This document shows, piece after piece, positions 7,778 through 17,052 of a stretch of 64,000 bases of DNA. The stretch's first letter is position 1. Each line of letters begins with the position of its first letter. The DNA lies in NCBI GenBank assembly GCA_019416425.1, contig DXXK01000073.1:1-64000 (forward strand), read 5' to 3'. A model generated the notes under the pieces. The model had not been told where the DNA came from and did no database searches. It saw only the letters and a list, made by a program, of their open reading frames with translations. A program made the translations under genes and the position numbers. The DNA comes from Bacteroidales bacterium. GTDB taxonomy: Bacteria; Bacteroidota; Bacteroidia; Bacteroidales; Muribaculaceae.

Positions 7778-9330
7778 ATGGTAAAGTATCCGATAGGACA
7801 GGCAGATTTCAGCGAAATAAGGAATGGGGGATATCTGTACGTGGACAAGACCATGTACATCCACCTGTTGGTATCACTCGGGAAGTATTTCTTCCTGAGT
7901 CGGCCCCGTCGTTTCGGCAAGAGCCTGCTCATCTCCACGATGGAATGCTATTTCCGCGCCGAGCGCGAGTTGTTCAGCGGCCTGGCAATCGATCGCCTGG
8001 AGCCGGATGAGTGGACCGAGCATCCTGTCCTGCGTCTGGACTTCACGCAACGAGGATACGAAACACCCGAAGACCTGGACAAGGTCCTCGGCCAGACTTT
8101 GGACAAATGGGAGAAAGAGTACGGTACTCCCAATCCAGATGATTCTCCATCGGGCCGCTTCAACAGTCTGATTGGGGAAATCTATGAGCAGACAGGTCGA
8201 CAGGTAGTGATACTTATCGACGAATACGACAGTCCCATTGTCGATGCGCACGACAATCCGGAACTGGAAGCCGCCAACCGCAGGACGCTCCATGACTTCT
8301 ACCGAGTCATGAAGGCGAACGAGAAATACCTTAAGTTCGTCTTCCTGACCGGCGTGGGCACAATCGGGCAGATTAACGTGTTCAGCGGCCTCAACAATCT
8401 TATTGATATATCATTGGATACAAGGTACGCGGCAATCTGCGGAATCACTACGCAGGAACTTGTGGATAATTTCCATGAGGGTATCGAGGAACTGGGCCAA
8501 CGGCGTAAATGGACGTTCGAGGAAACATTACATGAGCTTAAGGTGCAGTATGACGGTTATCATTTCACCGAGGACCTTATTGACATATACAATCCATATA
8601 GTCTGATCAAGGCGTTATATTACAGTAAAATCAGCGATTACTGGTTCCAGACAGGAACTCCGACACGTCTGGTAAGGCAGTTTATGGCGAACGATTGGGG
8701 TACACCTGATTTGGAGGGAACCTATGTAACGGCATCTGACTTGGAGAGCGGTGATGTATTGGGCAACAATCTCACATTGTCGTGCTACTATACAGGCTAT
8801 CTGACTATCAAGGACTACGATATGGATGAGGGAGACTATGTGCTGGGTTATCCGAACACAGAGGTACGGAATGGTTTCTTTAAGTATCTGATGCAGAAAG
8901 TTCAGAACTGGGATTCTATGGAATCCACTAATTTCGTGCGGTCGTTAAAACGGTTCATTAAGCAGGAGACATTGAGGGTTTCCTGCGCGAGCTGCAGTCG
9001 TTCCTGGCTGTCATACCCTACATGAACGATACCGACAAGGAGCCGCAGTGGCAGAAGGATATCTTGATCATAGCGCGCCTGGTCGGCGCCAACGTCGACG
9101 TGGAGCGTCGCACGTCGCATGGCCGCATGGACATGGTGCTGGACGGCCCTAAGGCCATCTACATCATCGAGTTCAAGTACGGAGCGACTCCCGAGGAGGC
9201 GCTTGCGCAGATCAACGAGAAGGAATACGCCCTGCCGTTCCAGAACTCACTCAACAAGAAGCCCATAGTTAAGGTCGGCGTGAACATCTCCAAGAAGACC
9301 CGCAACATCGACGGCTGGATCATCGAGTAA
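7778..9330 (+). pseudogene. P-loop ATPase/PD-(D/E)XK nuclease, copy 2, broken by a frameshift
   Basis: A second copy of the gene at 5877. The reading frame is intact from ATG 7778 through Walker A (SRPRRFGKSL) and Walker B (VVILIDEYDSPI), then loses one base around 8968-8970. Copy 1 has GAC before ATT-GAG-GGC, whereas here only AC remains, so the frame runs to a stop at 9023-9025. The rest, from about 8971 to 9330, continues in the other frame and still encodes an intact nuclease domain (IIEFKYG). An ATG at 9022 could start a 102-aa nuclease-only product. The lesion is not in a homopolymer, so programmed slippage is unlikely. The middle has drifted from copy 1 while the last 300 bp are almost identical, which suggests gene conversion. 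Confidence 0.85.
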
Positions 9331-9708
9331 CGCACAATGCTGTATGACATAATCAATAAATATGAGAATCCAGAAGACATAAAATCCTGAAGACATAAAT
9401 GGATCTCCTGATGGTGCTCCATCAAAACGTATGCTCTCAATAATATCAGAATATGAGAAGGTTATCTATGGCAATCTGATAATTCTACAGAACGGTATCG
9501 ATTCTGCGCAAGTGTCCGCGATTCAGGAATTGGGTCGAGTCAATCCAGAGCAAACTGACAGCTATGGAGTAATTAGTCAATATAAGAAAATATCACTGAA
9601 TCCGTCTCAAAGAATCTTCTTAATCTTGTGTACTGGTTGTGCAATCAACTATTCGAGAAATTCGAACAGTTCCTATATTTTCAATACTCACACTTAATAT
9701 AGTTTAAG
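9331..9708. other. 378-bp stretch without a supported gene
   Basis: AT-rich spacer between ATPase copy 2 and the small membrane-protein gene. One 88-codon ORF (9431-9697, starting MLSIISEYEKV) fits inside it, but it has no recognisable family and no promoter, and its second half is of poor composition. I see no hairpin terminator here. Confidence 0.4.
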
Positions 9709-10113
9709 ATGAAAAAATTGCTCATTACACTGACATTGTCATTATTGATTTTTATTCCTTGCAACTCTGTATTTGCCCGCACTGAAAATGCAGTGCAAGT
9801 CTCTATGGAGTTGTATGAAACAGATCAGGTTTGTGCTAAGGCGCCTGGCTCATTGAATCCGGAACCACTGAGTGCCGAATCTCCAAGAGTGGAAAGTGAT
9901 ACACAGAAAAGAGATTCCTCTGGTTTTAGTTTTAGTGCCATCATCATGGTGATAGTGATACCGATTTTATTATATTTCTACGCTGGAATGTTCCGGACGG
10001 TATACGAGACAGCGCAGCGAAACAACCGAGACCCGGGAGTCTGGTTAATCCTGAGTTTCATCACCACCCCAATCGTCACCCTCTTCCTCCTCCGGCATAT
10101 AGGGGATGAGTGA
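9709..10113 (+). CDS. small secreted/membrane protein of the duplicated module
   Basis: A 134-aa protein with a clear N-terminal signal peptide (MKKLLITLTLSLLIFIPC, cleavage expected after VFA near residue 23). A polar stretch follows, then a transmembrane segment around residues 76-94 (AIIMVIVIPILLYFYAGMF) and a second hydrophobic stretch near 113-128. The C-terminus ends HIGDE. A degenerate copy of its last 41 codons lies after ATPase copy 1, so this gene and the ATPase moved together as a module. I do not recognise the family; a membrane partner of the ATPase/nuclease is possible but unproven. Confidence 0.7.
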   Translation: MKKLLITLTLSLLIFIPCNSVFARTENAVQVSMELYETDQVCAKAPGSLNPEPLSAESPRVESDTQKRDSSGFSFSAIIMVIVIPILLYFYAGMFRTVYETAQRNNRDPGVWLILSFITTPIVTLFLLRHIGDE

Positions 10114-10162
10114 TTACCAACATATTCTAAGAATATTTCATTGCCATATCGAAATAAATCAC

Positions 10163-10170
10163 TAAATTTG
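10163..10170 (+). promoter_or_regulatory. probable -7 element for the hsdRMS operon
   Basis: TAAATTTG fits the TAnnTTTG element, but there is no clean TTTG 20 bp upstream. Transcription would start near 10177, about 108 nt before the hsdR start codon. Confidence 0.45.
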
Positions 10171-10284
10171 CATTATTCGCAAATTGATTATGTTATGGCA
10201 AAATACCTGAATCGGCTAAATTGAAATGGAGTCCGATTGTTTTTTTATGAATATGAAGTTCCGATAATATAAAACTATGCGCAC

Positions 10285-12990
10285 ATGACACCGGAAGAAA
10301 AAGCGAGACAGAAAATAGATCGGATGTTTACCGATTCCGGGTGGGATGTCATCGACCGAGAGGAATACTCGGCCGGAATGACAGCTGTGGCTATACGAGA
10401 AGGTTTGTTGAAGGGCAATAAAGAAGCTGATTATTTTCTCTTTCTCAACGGTAAAGCAGTAGGAGTCCTTGAAGCTAAACGTGAGGAAGTGGATGTTACA
10501 TATCAATGCGTATGCGAACAAGTGGAAGAGTATGCCCGGAGTGTCCCTCCATGTTATCCCGCTATTTCTAATCCACTCCCGATTGTCATGACATCCAACG
10601 GACGCGAACTTTATATGCGCGACATGCGTCAGTCTGAATCCAATTACGATTTGCTTGTCAAGATGCCGTCACCGAAGAAATTTGTCGGAATGCTCGGCTT
10701 TGACGACCCCTTTGCCGGCCTACCAAGTGTACCAAAGAAAGGACTCCGTGAATGTCAGTTTGAGGCCATAACCAATCTGGAGGCAAGTTTCCGAATCGGT
10801 CATAAAAAGGCTTTGATGATACTTGCCACTGGAGCTGGCAAAACATACACAGCATGTATGGCGGCATATCGGATGCTCGCTCATGTTGGTATGAAGAAAG
10901 TGCTTTTTCTCGTTGACCGCAACAACCTTGGTAAACAAGCTGAGGGTGAGTTCGGTACATTCCGTTTGACTCAGAACGGCGATGCCTTCAATACCATCTA
11001 TGGTGTCTCTCGGCTTCAGAATAACGATATTCCATCGGACAGTAACGTAATCATATCCACCATTCAGCGTCTTTTTGCTTTTCTAAAAGGAGAACCAATT
11101 TTAGACGATTCCGATGAAGAATCCACTTCCGACGGTCCTGCCGAGGTGACCTTGCCGGACAATCCAAAGCTTCCCCATGATTATTTCGATGTGATAATAA
11201 TCGACGAGTGTCACCGATCTATATATGGGAACTGGAAAAAGGTTCTGGACTATTTCGATACAGCACGACTGGTCGGACTTACGGCGACCCCCGTGCCGGA
11301 AACGCTTGCCTTCTTCAATAACAATGTCGTTGTGAACTACACTCTTGAACAGAGTATACTTGACGGCGTGAATGTGGGGCACCGCGTTTACAGTATCAAG
11401 ACTGAAGCTACGGTCAATGGCGGGGCAATCAGAAAAGGTGATAAACTCCGAAAAGAAACAAGATATACCGGCACAGTCGAGATTGTCGAAAACAAAGAGA
11501 CATCGACATATACCCGGGAGGAACTGAATCGCAGCATTATAAATCCTGCGCAGATAAAACTTGTACTTGAAACTTTTCGCGACAGTATCTACACGGATAT
11601 GTACACTGAACGCGAGCCGAATATGGACTATATCCCGAAAACTCTGATTTTCGCGCTTAACGAGGCTCACGCCACCAATATCGTCAAGATAGCTAAAGAG
11701 GTTTTCGGTCGCAAAGATGATAAATTTGTCCAGAAAATCACGTATTCATGCGGTGACAGCAACAAGCTCATCAAGGATTTCCGCAACGACAAGGATTTCC
11801 GTATAGCCGTTACCTGCACGCTTGTTGCCACAGGCACGGATGTAAAGCCGCTGGAAGTGGTGATGTTTATGCGTGATGTCTCCTCGCTCCCTCTTTACAT
11901 TCAGATGAAAGGCCGAGGCGTTAGGACAATAGGTAATGAGGCACTCCGCAATGTTACTCCAAATGCCGATACAAAAGACTGTTTTTATCTAGTTGATTGC
12001 GTTGGAGTCGTCGAGAGTGCTAAAGGAATACCGGCTCATGATGAAATACCGGACCAGCGAATCTCATTAAAGAAATTACTGGAAGAAATATCACATGGTT
12101 ATATCCCTGATGAATATTTGAATAGACTCGCTGGAGTTTTGGCACGACTTCACAACAAAGCCGACGAACAACAGCGCAAGGAATTCATACTCCGCTCTCA
12201 CGGCACGGATATGCGGGACCTTGCCGCCAGGATTTATCAGGCTCTCGAAAATCAGGAGCTTCCGCCATTCATTGATGTTAACCAACCCAACCTGGAACGC
12301 AAAGGTATTGTAAGTCCGCTTTCAATGAATCCGAAGGCTCGCGAATGGATTCTTATTCTTGCAGCCGGATTCGTGAATACTTTGCAACCCGGAGAAGACA
12401 ATCTAATATCGAAAGGTTTTTCAGTCGAGGATGCCAGAACTACTACACAGGCATTCGAGGAGTATTGTCGCACCCATGCGGACGATATAGAGGCATTGCG
12501 TATAATCTACAATAACGTGGGTACGCCGATAACATTCGCCATGCTTCAAGACTTGAAGCGGCGTATGGAACAGGCCAACAGTGGCTTCCGACCCGGTGCA
12601 TTGTGGAACTCATACGCGGTGCTTCAGCCAGACAAGGTTAAACGGTATGCCGACAGTTCCGAGCGCGAGGCACTGACCAACATCATCCAGCTGGTACGCT
12701 TCGCCTTCATGCAAATAGAGCGCCTTGAAAGCGTGGTAGGTACAGCCCGTCAATATTTTAACCTCTGGATGGGCCAGAATCAACGAGAGCTTACGCCTAA
12801 ACAGCGTGAGATTATCAGTCAGATTGTGGATTATATCGCATCGAATGGGGCTTGCTCAATTGACGATATCAAAGAGGATGATAAGACACGTGCAGCGCAG
12901 CTTATAAGGGCATTCGGTAATAAACAGAAAGCAAATGAAGCCCTCGACTCTCTCTTCAGTTTCATAGTATTCAGAAAAACAGCAGCATAA
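10285..12990 (+). CDS. hsdR: type I restriction enzyme, R (motor/nuclease) subunit
   Basis: The 901-aa motor and endonuclease subunit that translocates and cuts unmethylated DNA in the R2M2S complex. The N-terminal PD-(D/E)XK site has Asp49 and Glu63-x-Lys65 (in VGVLEAKRE). The SF2 helicase motor has Walker A ATGAGKT with Lys186, the DECH box at residues 307-310, motif III LTATP and motif VI QMKGRGVRT. The stop is 2 bp before hsdM, so hsdR-hsdM-DUF1016-hsdS form one operon. It opens an AT-richer block that differs from the GC-rich metabolic genes, which suggests horizontal gain. Confidence 0.96.
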   Translation: MTPEEKARQKIDRMFTDSGWDVIDREEYSAGMTAVAIREGLLKGNKEADYFLFLNGKAVGVLEAKREEVDVTYQCVCEQVEEYARSVPPCYPAISNPLPIVMTSNGRELYMRDMRQSESNYDLLVKMPSPKKFVGMLGFDDPFAGLPSVPKKGLRECQFEAITNLEASFRIGHKKALMILATGAGKTYTACMAAYRMLAHVGMKKVLFLVDRNNLGKQAEGEFGTFRLTQNGDAFNTIYGVSRLQNNDIPSDSNVIISTIQRLFAFLKGEPILDDSDEESTSDGPAEVTLPDNPKLPHDYFDVIIIDECHRSIYGNWKKVLDYFDTARLVGLTATPVPETLAFFNNNVVVNYTLEQSILDGVNVGHRVYSIKTEATVNGGAIRKGDKLRKETRYTGTVEIVENKETSTYTREELNRSIINPAQIKLVLETFRDSIYTDMYTEREPNMDYIPKTLIFALNEAHATNIVKIAKEVFGRKDDKFVQKITYSCGDSNKLIKDFRNDKDFRIAVTCTLVATGTDVKPLEVVMFMRDVSSLPLYIQMKGRGVRTIGNEALRNVTPNADTKDCFYLVDCVGVVESAKGIPAHDEIPDQRISLKKLLEEISHGYIPDEYLNRLAGVLARLHNKADEQQRKEFILRSHGTDMRDLAARIYQALENQELPPFIDVNQPNLERKGIVSPLSMNPKAREWILILAAGFVNTLQPGEDNLISKGFSVEDARTTTQAFEEYCRTHADDIEALRIIYNNVGTPITFAMLQDLKRRMEQANSGFRPGALWNSYAVLQPDKVKRYADSSEREALTNIIQLVRFAFMQIERLESVVGTARQYFNLWMGQNQRELTPKQREIISQIVDYIASNGACSIDDIKEDDKTRAAQLIRAFGNKQKANEALDSLFSFIVFRKTAA

Positions 12991-12992
12991 AA

Positions 12993-14429
12993 ATGGCAAA
13001 GAACGCTACATCCGAGCAATCGCTTATAAAGAAAGTGTGGAACATGGCCACCGTTCTCGCTGGAGTCGGTGTTGGATTCACTGATTATATCACACAACTA
13101 ACATATCTCCTGTTCCTAAAGATGGATGAGGAAAATGTGGAGCTTTTTGATGAGGAATCGGCGATTCCCGAAGGCTGCACTTGGAACTCGTTGCGAGAAC
13201 TTGACGGTATGGATCTTCTTGATCACTACGAAGAGGTTCTCAGGCGGTTGAGTCAGGAAGAGGGGCTAATAGGTACCATATATACCAAAGCTGTTAACAA
13301 AATAGAGCAACCGGTCTATCTGAAAAAAGTTATCACCATGATAGACGAGGAGGACTGGCTTGGCATGGATGTGGATGTCAAGGGTGCCATATATGAAGGC
13401 ATATTGGAGAAGAATGGACAGGATAAGAAGAGCGGAGCCGGTCAGTATTTCACACCACGCCCTCTCATAAAAGCTATGGTCGATTGCATCCGACCCAAAA
13501 TCGGAGAAACCGTTTGCGACCCTGCCTGCGGCACCGGCGGTTTCCTCTTGGCAGCTTATGATTTTATGAAGCCTCAGAGTCAGGATAAGACTAAGCGCGA
13601 TTTCCTGCGTGACAAGGCATTGTATGGCAGCGACAATACTCCGCTTGTTGTCACTCTTGCCTCCATGAATCTTTATCTGCATGGTGTGGGAACTGAGCGT
13701 AGCCCTATTGTATGTGAGGACTCGCTTGAAAAGGAATCGGTGATAAACCCGGATGTGATTCTTGCAAATCCACCTTTCGGCATGCGCGCCGCCGGGTCAG
13801 TAGACATTAACCGGCCTGATTTCTATATAGATACCAAGAACAATCAGCTCAACTTTCTTCAACACATGATGTTGATGCTCCGGCAGGGAGGACGAGCCGC
13901 AATTGTATTGCCCGATAATGTATTGTTCGAAGGTTCAGGAGAGCCTATTCGCCGCCGTCTGCTCACAGACTTCAATCTTCATACCATTCTACGTCTTCCA
14001 ACCGGAATTTTCTATGCCAACGGTGTTAAGGCTAATGTGCTTTTCTTTACCAAGGGCGAGCCGACTAAAGAGACGTGGTATTACGACTACCGCACCGATG
14101 TAAAACACACACTCGCTACAAACCCCATGCAACGTCATCATCTTGATGACTTCGTAGCTTGCTATAATGCTGACGATATTTCGGTTCGAAAAGAGACTTA
14201 CGACGCCGAGACTAATCCCAAAGGTCGTTGGCGTAAATATGATGTGAATGAACTGCTAGGACGTGACAAAACCAGTCTCGACATTACTTGGATTCGTCAG
14301 GGAAATGATATGGAAGATGTCACCCTTGCCGAACTCATGGCTGATATTAGAGAAAAGAGCGATAATATTGCTTCTGCAGTATCGAAACTTGAAGAATTAT
14401 TCGCGCAACTGAATATTAAGGAAGACTAA
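12993..14429 (+). CDS. hsdM: type I restriction-modification, N6-adenine methyltransferase subunit
   Basis: A 478-aa modification subunit that methylates adenine in the target chosen by HsdS. An N-terminal helical HsdM_N domain (residues 1-140) precedes the methyltransferase core. SAM-binding motif I is DPACGTGG from residue 176, and the catalytic motif IV is N259-P-P-F262 (in ILANPPFGM), typical of gamma-class adenine methylases. The protein ends in a coiled-coil-like tail suited to contact with HsdS. It lies 2 bp after hsdR and 2 bp before the DUF1016 gene. Confidence 0.96.
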   Translation: MAKNATSEQSLIKKVWNMATVLAGVGVGFTDYITQLTYLLFLKMDEENVELFDEESAIPEGCTWNSLRELDGMDLLDHYEEVLRRLSQEEGLIGTIYTKAVNKIEQPVYLKKVITMIDEEDWLGMDVDVKGAIYEGILEKNGQDKKSGAGQYFTPRPLIKAMVDCIRPKIGETVCDPACGTGGFLLAAYDFMKPQSQDKTKRDFLRDKALYGSDNTPLVVTLASMNLYLHGVGTERSPIVCEDSLEKESVINPDVILANPPFGMRAAGSVDINRPDFYIDTKNNQLNFLQHMMLMLRQGGRAAIVLPDNVLFEGSGEPIRRRLLTDFNLHTILRLPTGIFYANGVKANVLFFTKGEPTKETWYYDYRTDVKHTLATNPMQRHHLDDFVACYNADDISVRKETYDAETNPKGRWRKYDVNELLGRDKTSLDITWIRQGNDMEDVTLAELMADIREKSDNIASAVSKLEELFAQLNIKED

Positions 14430-14431
14430 CT

Positions 14432-15586
14432 ATGGAACAGACTAATGCTAATTTACCCATCGAACGGCAGTTCGATGAAGTTATCGGAATCATTCTCCAA
14501 CACAAAAGCCGTGCCGCCAGAATGGTCAATGAGGAACTCTTGCTTACTGCTTGGCATGTCGGGCAATATGTCTCAGCCAAATTGAAAAGCGAGGCGTGGG
14601 GCAGCAAGGTTGTTACGCAACTTTCAGAATATATCCGTTCCAAACGCCCTGATATAAAAGGCTATAGTCGCACCCGTATATACTGTATGGTGATGTTTTA
14701 TGATGAGTATTCATCTCAGTCATTCACTAACACTGTCATTAATTTTCTAAATTCGGGATTTATACAATCAACAATTGGACAATTGGAAGACGGAGACTCA
14801 ACTTCAAAAGAGACCACATCTTTAATTGTGCAGTCAGAATCTGGACAAATTGTCCCGACAACATCGGGACAAATGCCCAAAATATTGGAGATGACCACGT
14901 TGTCGAATCATCAGGAGATTCTCAGCAGATGTAGAAGTCAAGAGGAACGGATGTTCTACATCCTCTATGCAAATAAGGAACATCTGACTAATAAAGAACT
15001 AAAACGTTGTATATCCAATCAGACGTTCTCCACATTACTTGGGGGTAAGAAAAGCATGTCTAAAGGAATGCTGGAAACATATCCGAATGCTCCGGCAATG
15101 TTTAAGGATACACTATTCGTTGATTTCCTGAATCTACCTAAAAGGCACAGTGAATCGAAACTTAAGAATGAACTGATAGATCATATGAAGCAGTTTATTC
15201 TCGAACTTGGAAAGGATTTTATCTTTATGGACCAAGAATACCGTCTTGAAGTCGGCGCATCGACCTACAAGGGTGATTTGTTGTTTTTTCACAGAGGTAT
15301 ACAGGCTTTGGTAGCCGTCGAGTTGAAGAAAAACAGATTCAATCCCCGTGATTTAGGTCAATTGGAATTTTATCTCGAAGCACTTGACCGGGATGTCAAA
15401 CGGTCGAATGAAAATCCTTCGGTGGGTATAATTCTATGCCCAGAAGTAGACAGGGTTGTGGTCGGGTATGCAATGAGCCGGAGCATGAGTCCCACGATGA
15501 TAGCTGAATATAAGCGTATTCTTATACCGCAGGAGCGGCTGCAACAACAACTTAATGAGTTCTGTAATCTGTTTTTGGACAAATAA
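14432..15586 (+). CDS. DUF1016 (YhcG-type) PD-(D/E)XK nuclease-domain protein inside the hsd operon
   Basis: A 384-aa protein. The N-terminal DUF1016 domain (AWHVGQYVSAKLKSEAWG near residue 35) is followed by a variable Ser/Thr/Gln-rich stretch (about 95-150). The C-terminal nuclease-like domain has Asp282 (in KGDLLFF) and Glu297-x-Lys299 (in AVELKKNRF). Members often travel with type I restriction genes in defence islands, but their role is unsettled. The stop overlaps the hsdS start (TAATG at 15584-15588), so expression is coupled to hsdS. Catalytic residues look intact, so it may be an accessory nuclease rather than a remnant. Confidence 0.88.
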   Translation: MEQTNANLPIERQFDEVIGIILQHKSRAARMVNEELLLTAWHVGQYVSAKLKSEAWGSKVVTQLSEYIRSKRPDIKGYSRTRIYCMVMFYDEYSSQSFTNTVINFLNSGFIQSTIGQLEDGDSTSKETTSLIVQSESGQIVPTTSGQMPKILEMTTLSNHQEILSRCRSQEERMFYILYANKEHLTNKELKRCISNQTFSTLLGGKKSMSKGMLETYPNAPAMFKDTLFVDFLNLPKRHSESKLKNELIDHMKQFILELGKDFIFMDQEYRLEVGASTYKGDLLFFHRGIQALVAVELKKNRFNPRDLGQLEFYLEALDRDVKRSNENPSVGIILCPEVDRVVVGYAMSRSMSPTMIAEYKRILIPQERLQQQLNEFCNLFLDK

Positions 15587-17052
15587 TGATTGCTATGGAT
15601 ACGAAGAAATTACGTCAAAAGATATTAGACCTCGCCATTCGTGGAAAGTTAGTGCCGCAAGACCTCAACGACGAGCCAGCATCCGTGCTTCTCGAATGCA
15701 TCCGCGCCGAGAAGGAACGTCTTATTGCCGAAGGCAAAATCAAACGCCCAAAAAGGGCCAAATCATCTTCCGCTGAGTCCCATTATCAGAACTTCGATCC
15801 GCCATTTCCTATCCCCGAAAGCTGGACATGGTGTATTTTGTCTGACTGTTGTCATATCGCAGGAAGAATAGGATTTCGAGGATATACCAAGGATGATTTA
15901 GTCAGTGAACGTAATGGCGCTATCACTCTTAGTCCATCGAATATTGTCAATGGCTCAATGCAATATGATACATGTACATATATATCATGGAATAAGTATC
16001 ATGAATCGCCAGAAATACAAGTGCAAAATAATGATATTTTACTTGTGAAAACAGGTTCGTCTTTTGGGAAATGTGCTTTAGTTAAAGATTTGCCCCAAGA
16101 AGCAACCATAAATCCTCAATATGTGGTATTAAAGCATATCATGGTTAGTCCTGAGTATTTAACAATTCTGCTTCAATCTCGGTATGCACGAAACTGTTAT
16201 GAAAGATTTGTTCTTGGGACGGCTATACCAACATTTACACAAGAAAAATTAGGGAGTCTTGCTGTCCCAATGCCACCGTATCAAGAGCAGTTAAGAATAA
16301 TTCAAAAATTGCACGAGATACAGAGCGCAATAGAATCAATAATCAAAAATAAGCAAGAATTGGAATCCTGTATTAAGAAGACCAAATCAATGATTCTTGA
16401 TCTTGCTATGCAAGGCAAACTCGTGCCGCAGGATCCGACTGATGAGCCTGCCTCCGACATGCTCCTGCGAATCAATTCCAAGGCGAAGATTATAACCGAT
16501 AACCCACATTATCCGCAATTACCATCAGTATGGTGTATTGCCACTATAAATGATGTCTTTGAAATCAACCCGAAAAATAAAGCAGACGGGGATATGGAAG
16601 CGGGTTTTGTGCCTATGGCTTCTATTTGTAATGGGTTTAATAATACGTTTGTCTATACTCCACGAAAATGGGATGAAATAAAAAATGGATTTACTCATTT
16701 TGCCAATGGAGATATTGCAGTGGCAAAGATTTCTCCATGCTTAGAGAACCGCAAATCTATGATATTGAAAAATCTCCCAAATGGAATAGGTAGTGGCACC
16801 ACAGAACTATTAGTATTCCGAAGTAAGGTAATTTATCCGGAATATGGGCTTCTGTTTTTCAAATCAGATGACTTCATAAAACAATGCATGGGAACCTTCA
16901 ATGGTGTTGTAGGTCAGCAAAGGATTGGTAAAAAGATTGTTGAGGAAATACCTATTCCGATACCTCCGTATAAAGCTCAGATGAAAATTGCAAATGAAGT
17001 TAAGCGACTATTTGACACATTAGATCAAATAAATTCTAACTTAGCGAATTAG
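15586..17052 (+). CDS. hsdS: type I restriction-modification specificity subunit, expressed copy
   Basis: A 488-aa specificity subunit with the usual layout: a conserved N-terminal helix (MDTKKLRQKILDLAIRGKLV to about residue 62), TRD1 (about 64-235), a central conserved helix repeating ILDLAMQGKLVPQD (about 265-305), TRD2 (about 306-470) and a short tail. It is the only hsdS copy with the N-terminal conserved region and with linkage to hsdM, so it is the expressed one. TRD1 begins on a 50-bp inverted repeat and TRD2 on a 23/19-bp inverted repeat, each in frame with a silent cassette downstream. Its last 17 bp overlap the end of an inverted TRD2 cassette. The start may be 15586 or the ATG at 15595. 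Confidence 0.95.
   Translation: MIAMDTKKLRQKILDLAIRGKLVPQDLNDEPASVLLECIRAEKERLIAEGKIKRPKRAKSSSAESHYQNFDPPFPIPESWTWCILSDCCHIAGRIGFRGYTKDDLVSERNGAITLSPSNIVNGSMQYDTCTYISWNKYHESPEIQVQNNDILLVKTGSSFGKCALVKDLPQEATINPQYVVLKHIMVSPEYLTILLQSRYARNCYERFVLGTAIPTFTQEKLGSLAVPMPPYQEQLRIIQKLHEIQSAIESIIKNKQELESCIKKTKSMILDLAMQGKLVPQDPTDEPASDMLLRINSKAKIITDNPHYPQLPSVWCIATINDVFEINPKNKADGDMEAGFVPMASICNGFNNTFVYTPRKWDEIKNGFTHFANGDIAVAKISPCLENRKSMILKNLPNGIGSGTTELLVFRSKVIYPEYGLLFFKSDDFIKQCMGTFNGVVGQQRIGKKIVEEIPIPIPPYKAQMKIANEVKRLFDTLDQINSNLAN
15776..15825 (+). repeat. 50-bp inverted repeat IR1, left copy (start of TRD1)
   Basis: Fifty bases, exactly repeated in reverse complement at 19660-19709. It encodes SHYQNFDPPFPIPESW in both hsdS copies and sits in the same reading frame. 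The sequences diverge immediately beyond both ends, so this is a recombination site rather than general homology. Confidence 0.93.
16492..16510 (+). repeat. 19-bp inverted repeat IR3, left copy (start of TRD2)
   Basis: ATAACCGATAACCCACATT, exactly repeated in reverse complement at 18993-19011 in the silent hsdS. The flanking central-helix codons encode similar residues but have diverged at DNA level, so the exact match is selectively kept. It overlaps IR2 by the 10 bp AACCCACATT. Confidence 0.88.
16501..16523 (+). repeat. 23-bp inverted repeat IR2, left copy (start of TRD2)
   Basis: Twenty-three bases starting AACCCACATTATCCGC, exactly repeated in reverse complement at 17553-17575, at the start of the inverted spare TRD2 cassette. 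The codons (NPHYPQLP) are in frame in both copies. Confidence 0.9.

Noticed and set aside
9431..9697. 88-codon ORF between ATPase copy 2 and the small membrane-protein gene
   Set aside because: No family, promoter or coding-like composition in its second half; reported only as spacer content.
10195..10230. Short MAKYLNRLN-like reading frame before hsdR, resembling the start of an HTH regulator
   Set aside because: Stops after nine codons and no continuing homology could be followed; too short to support.
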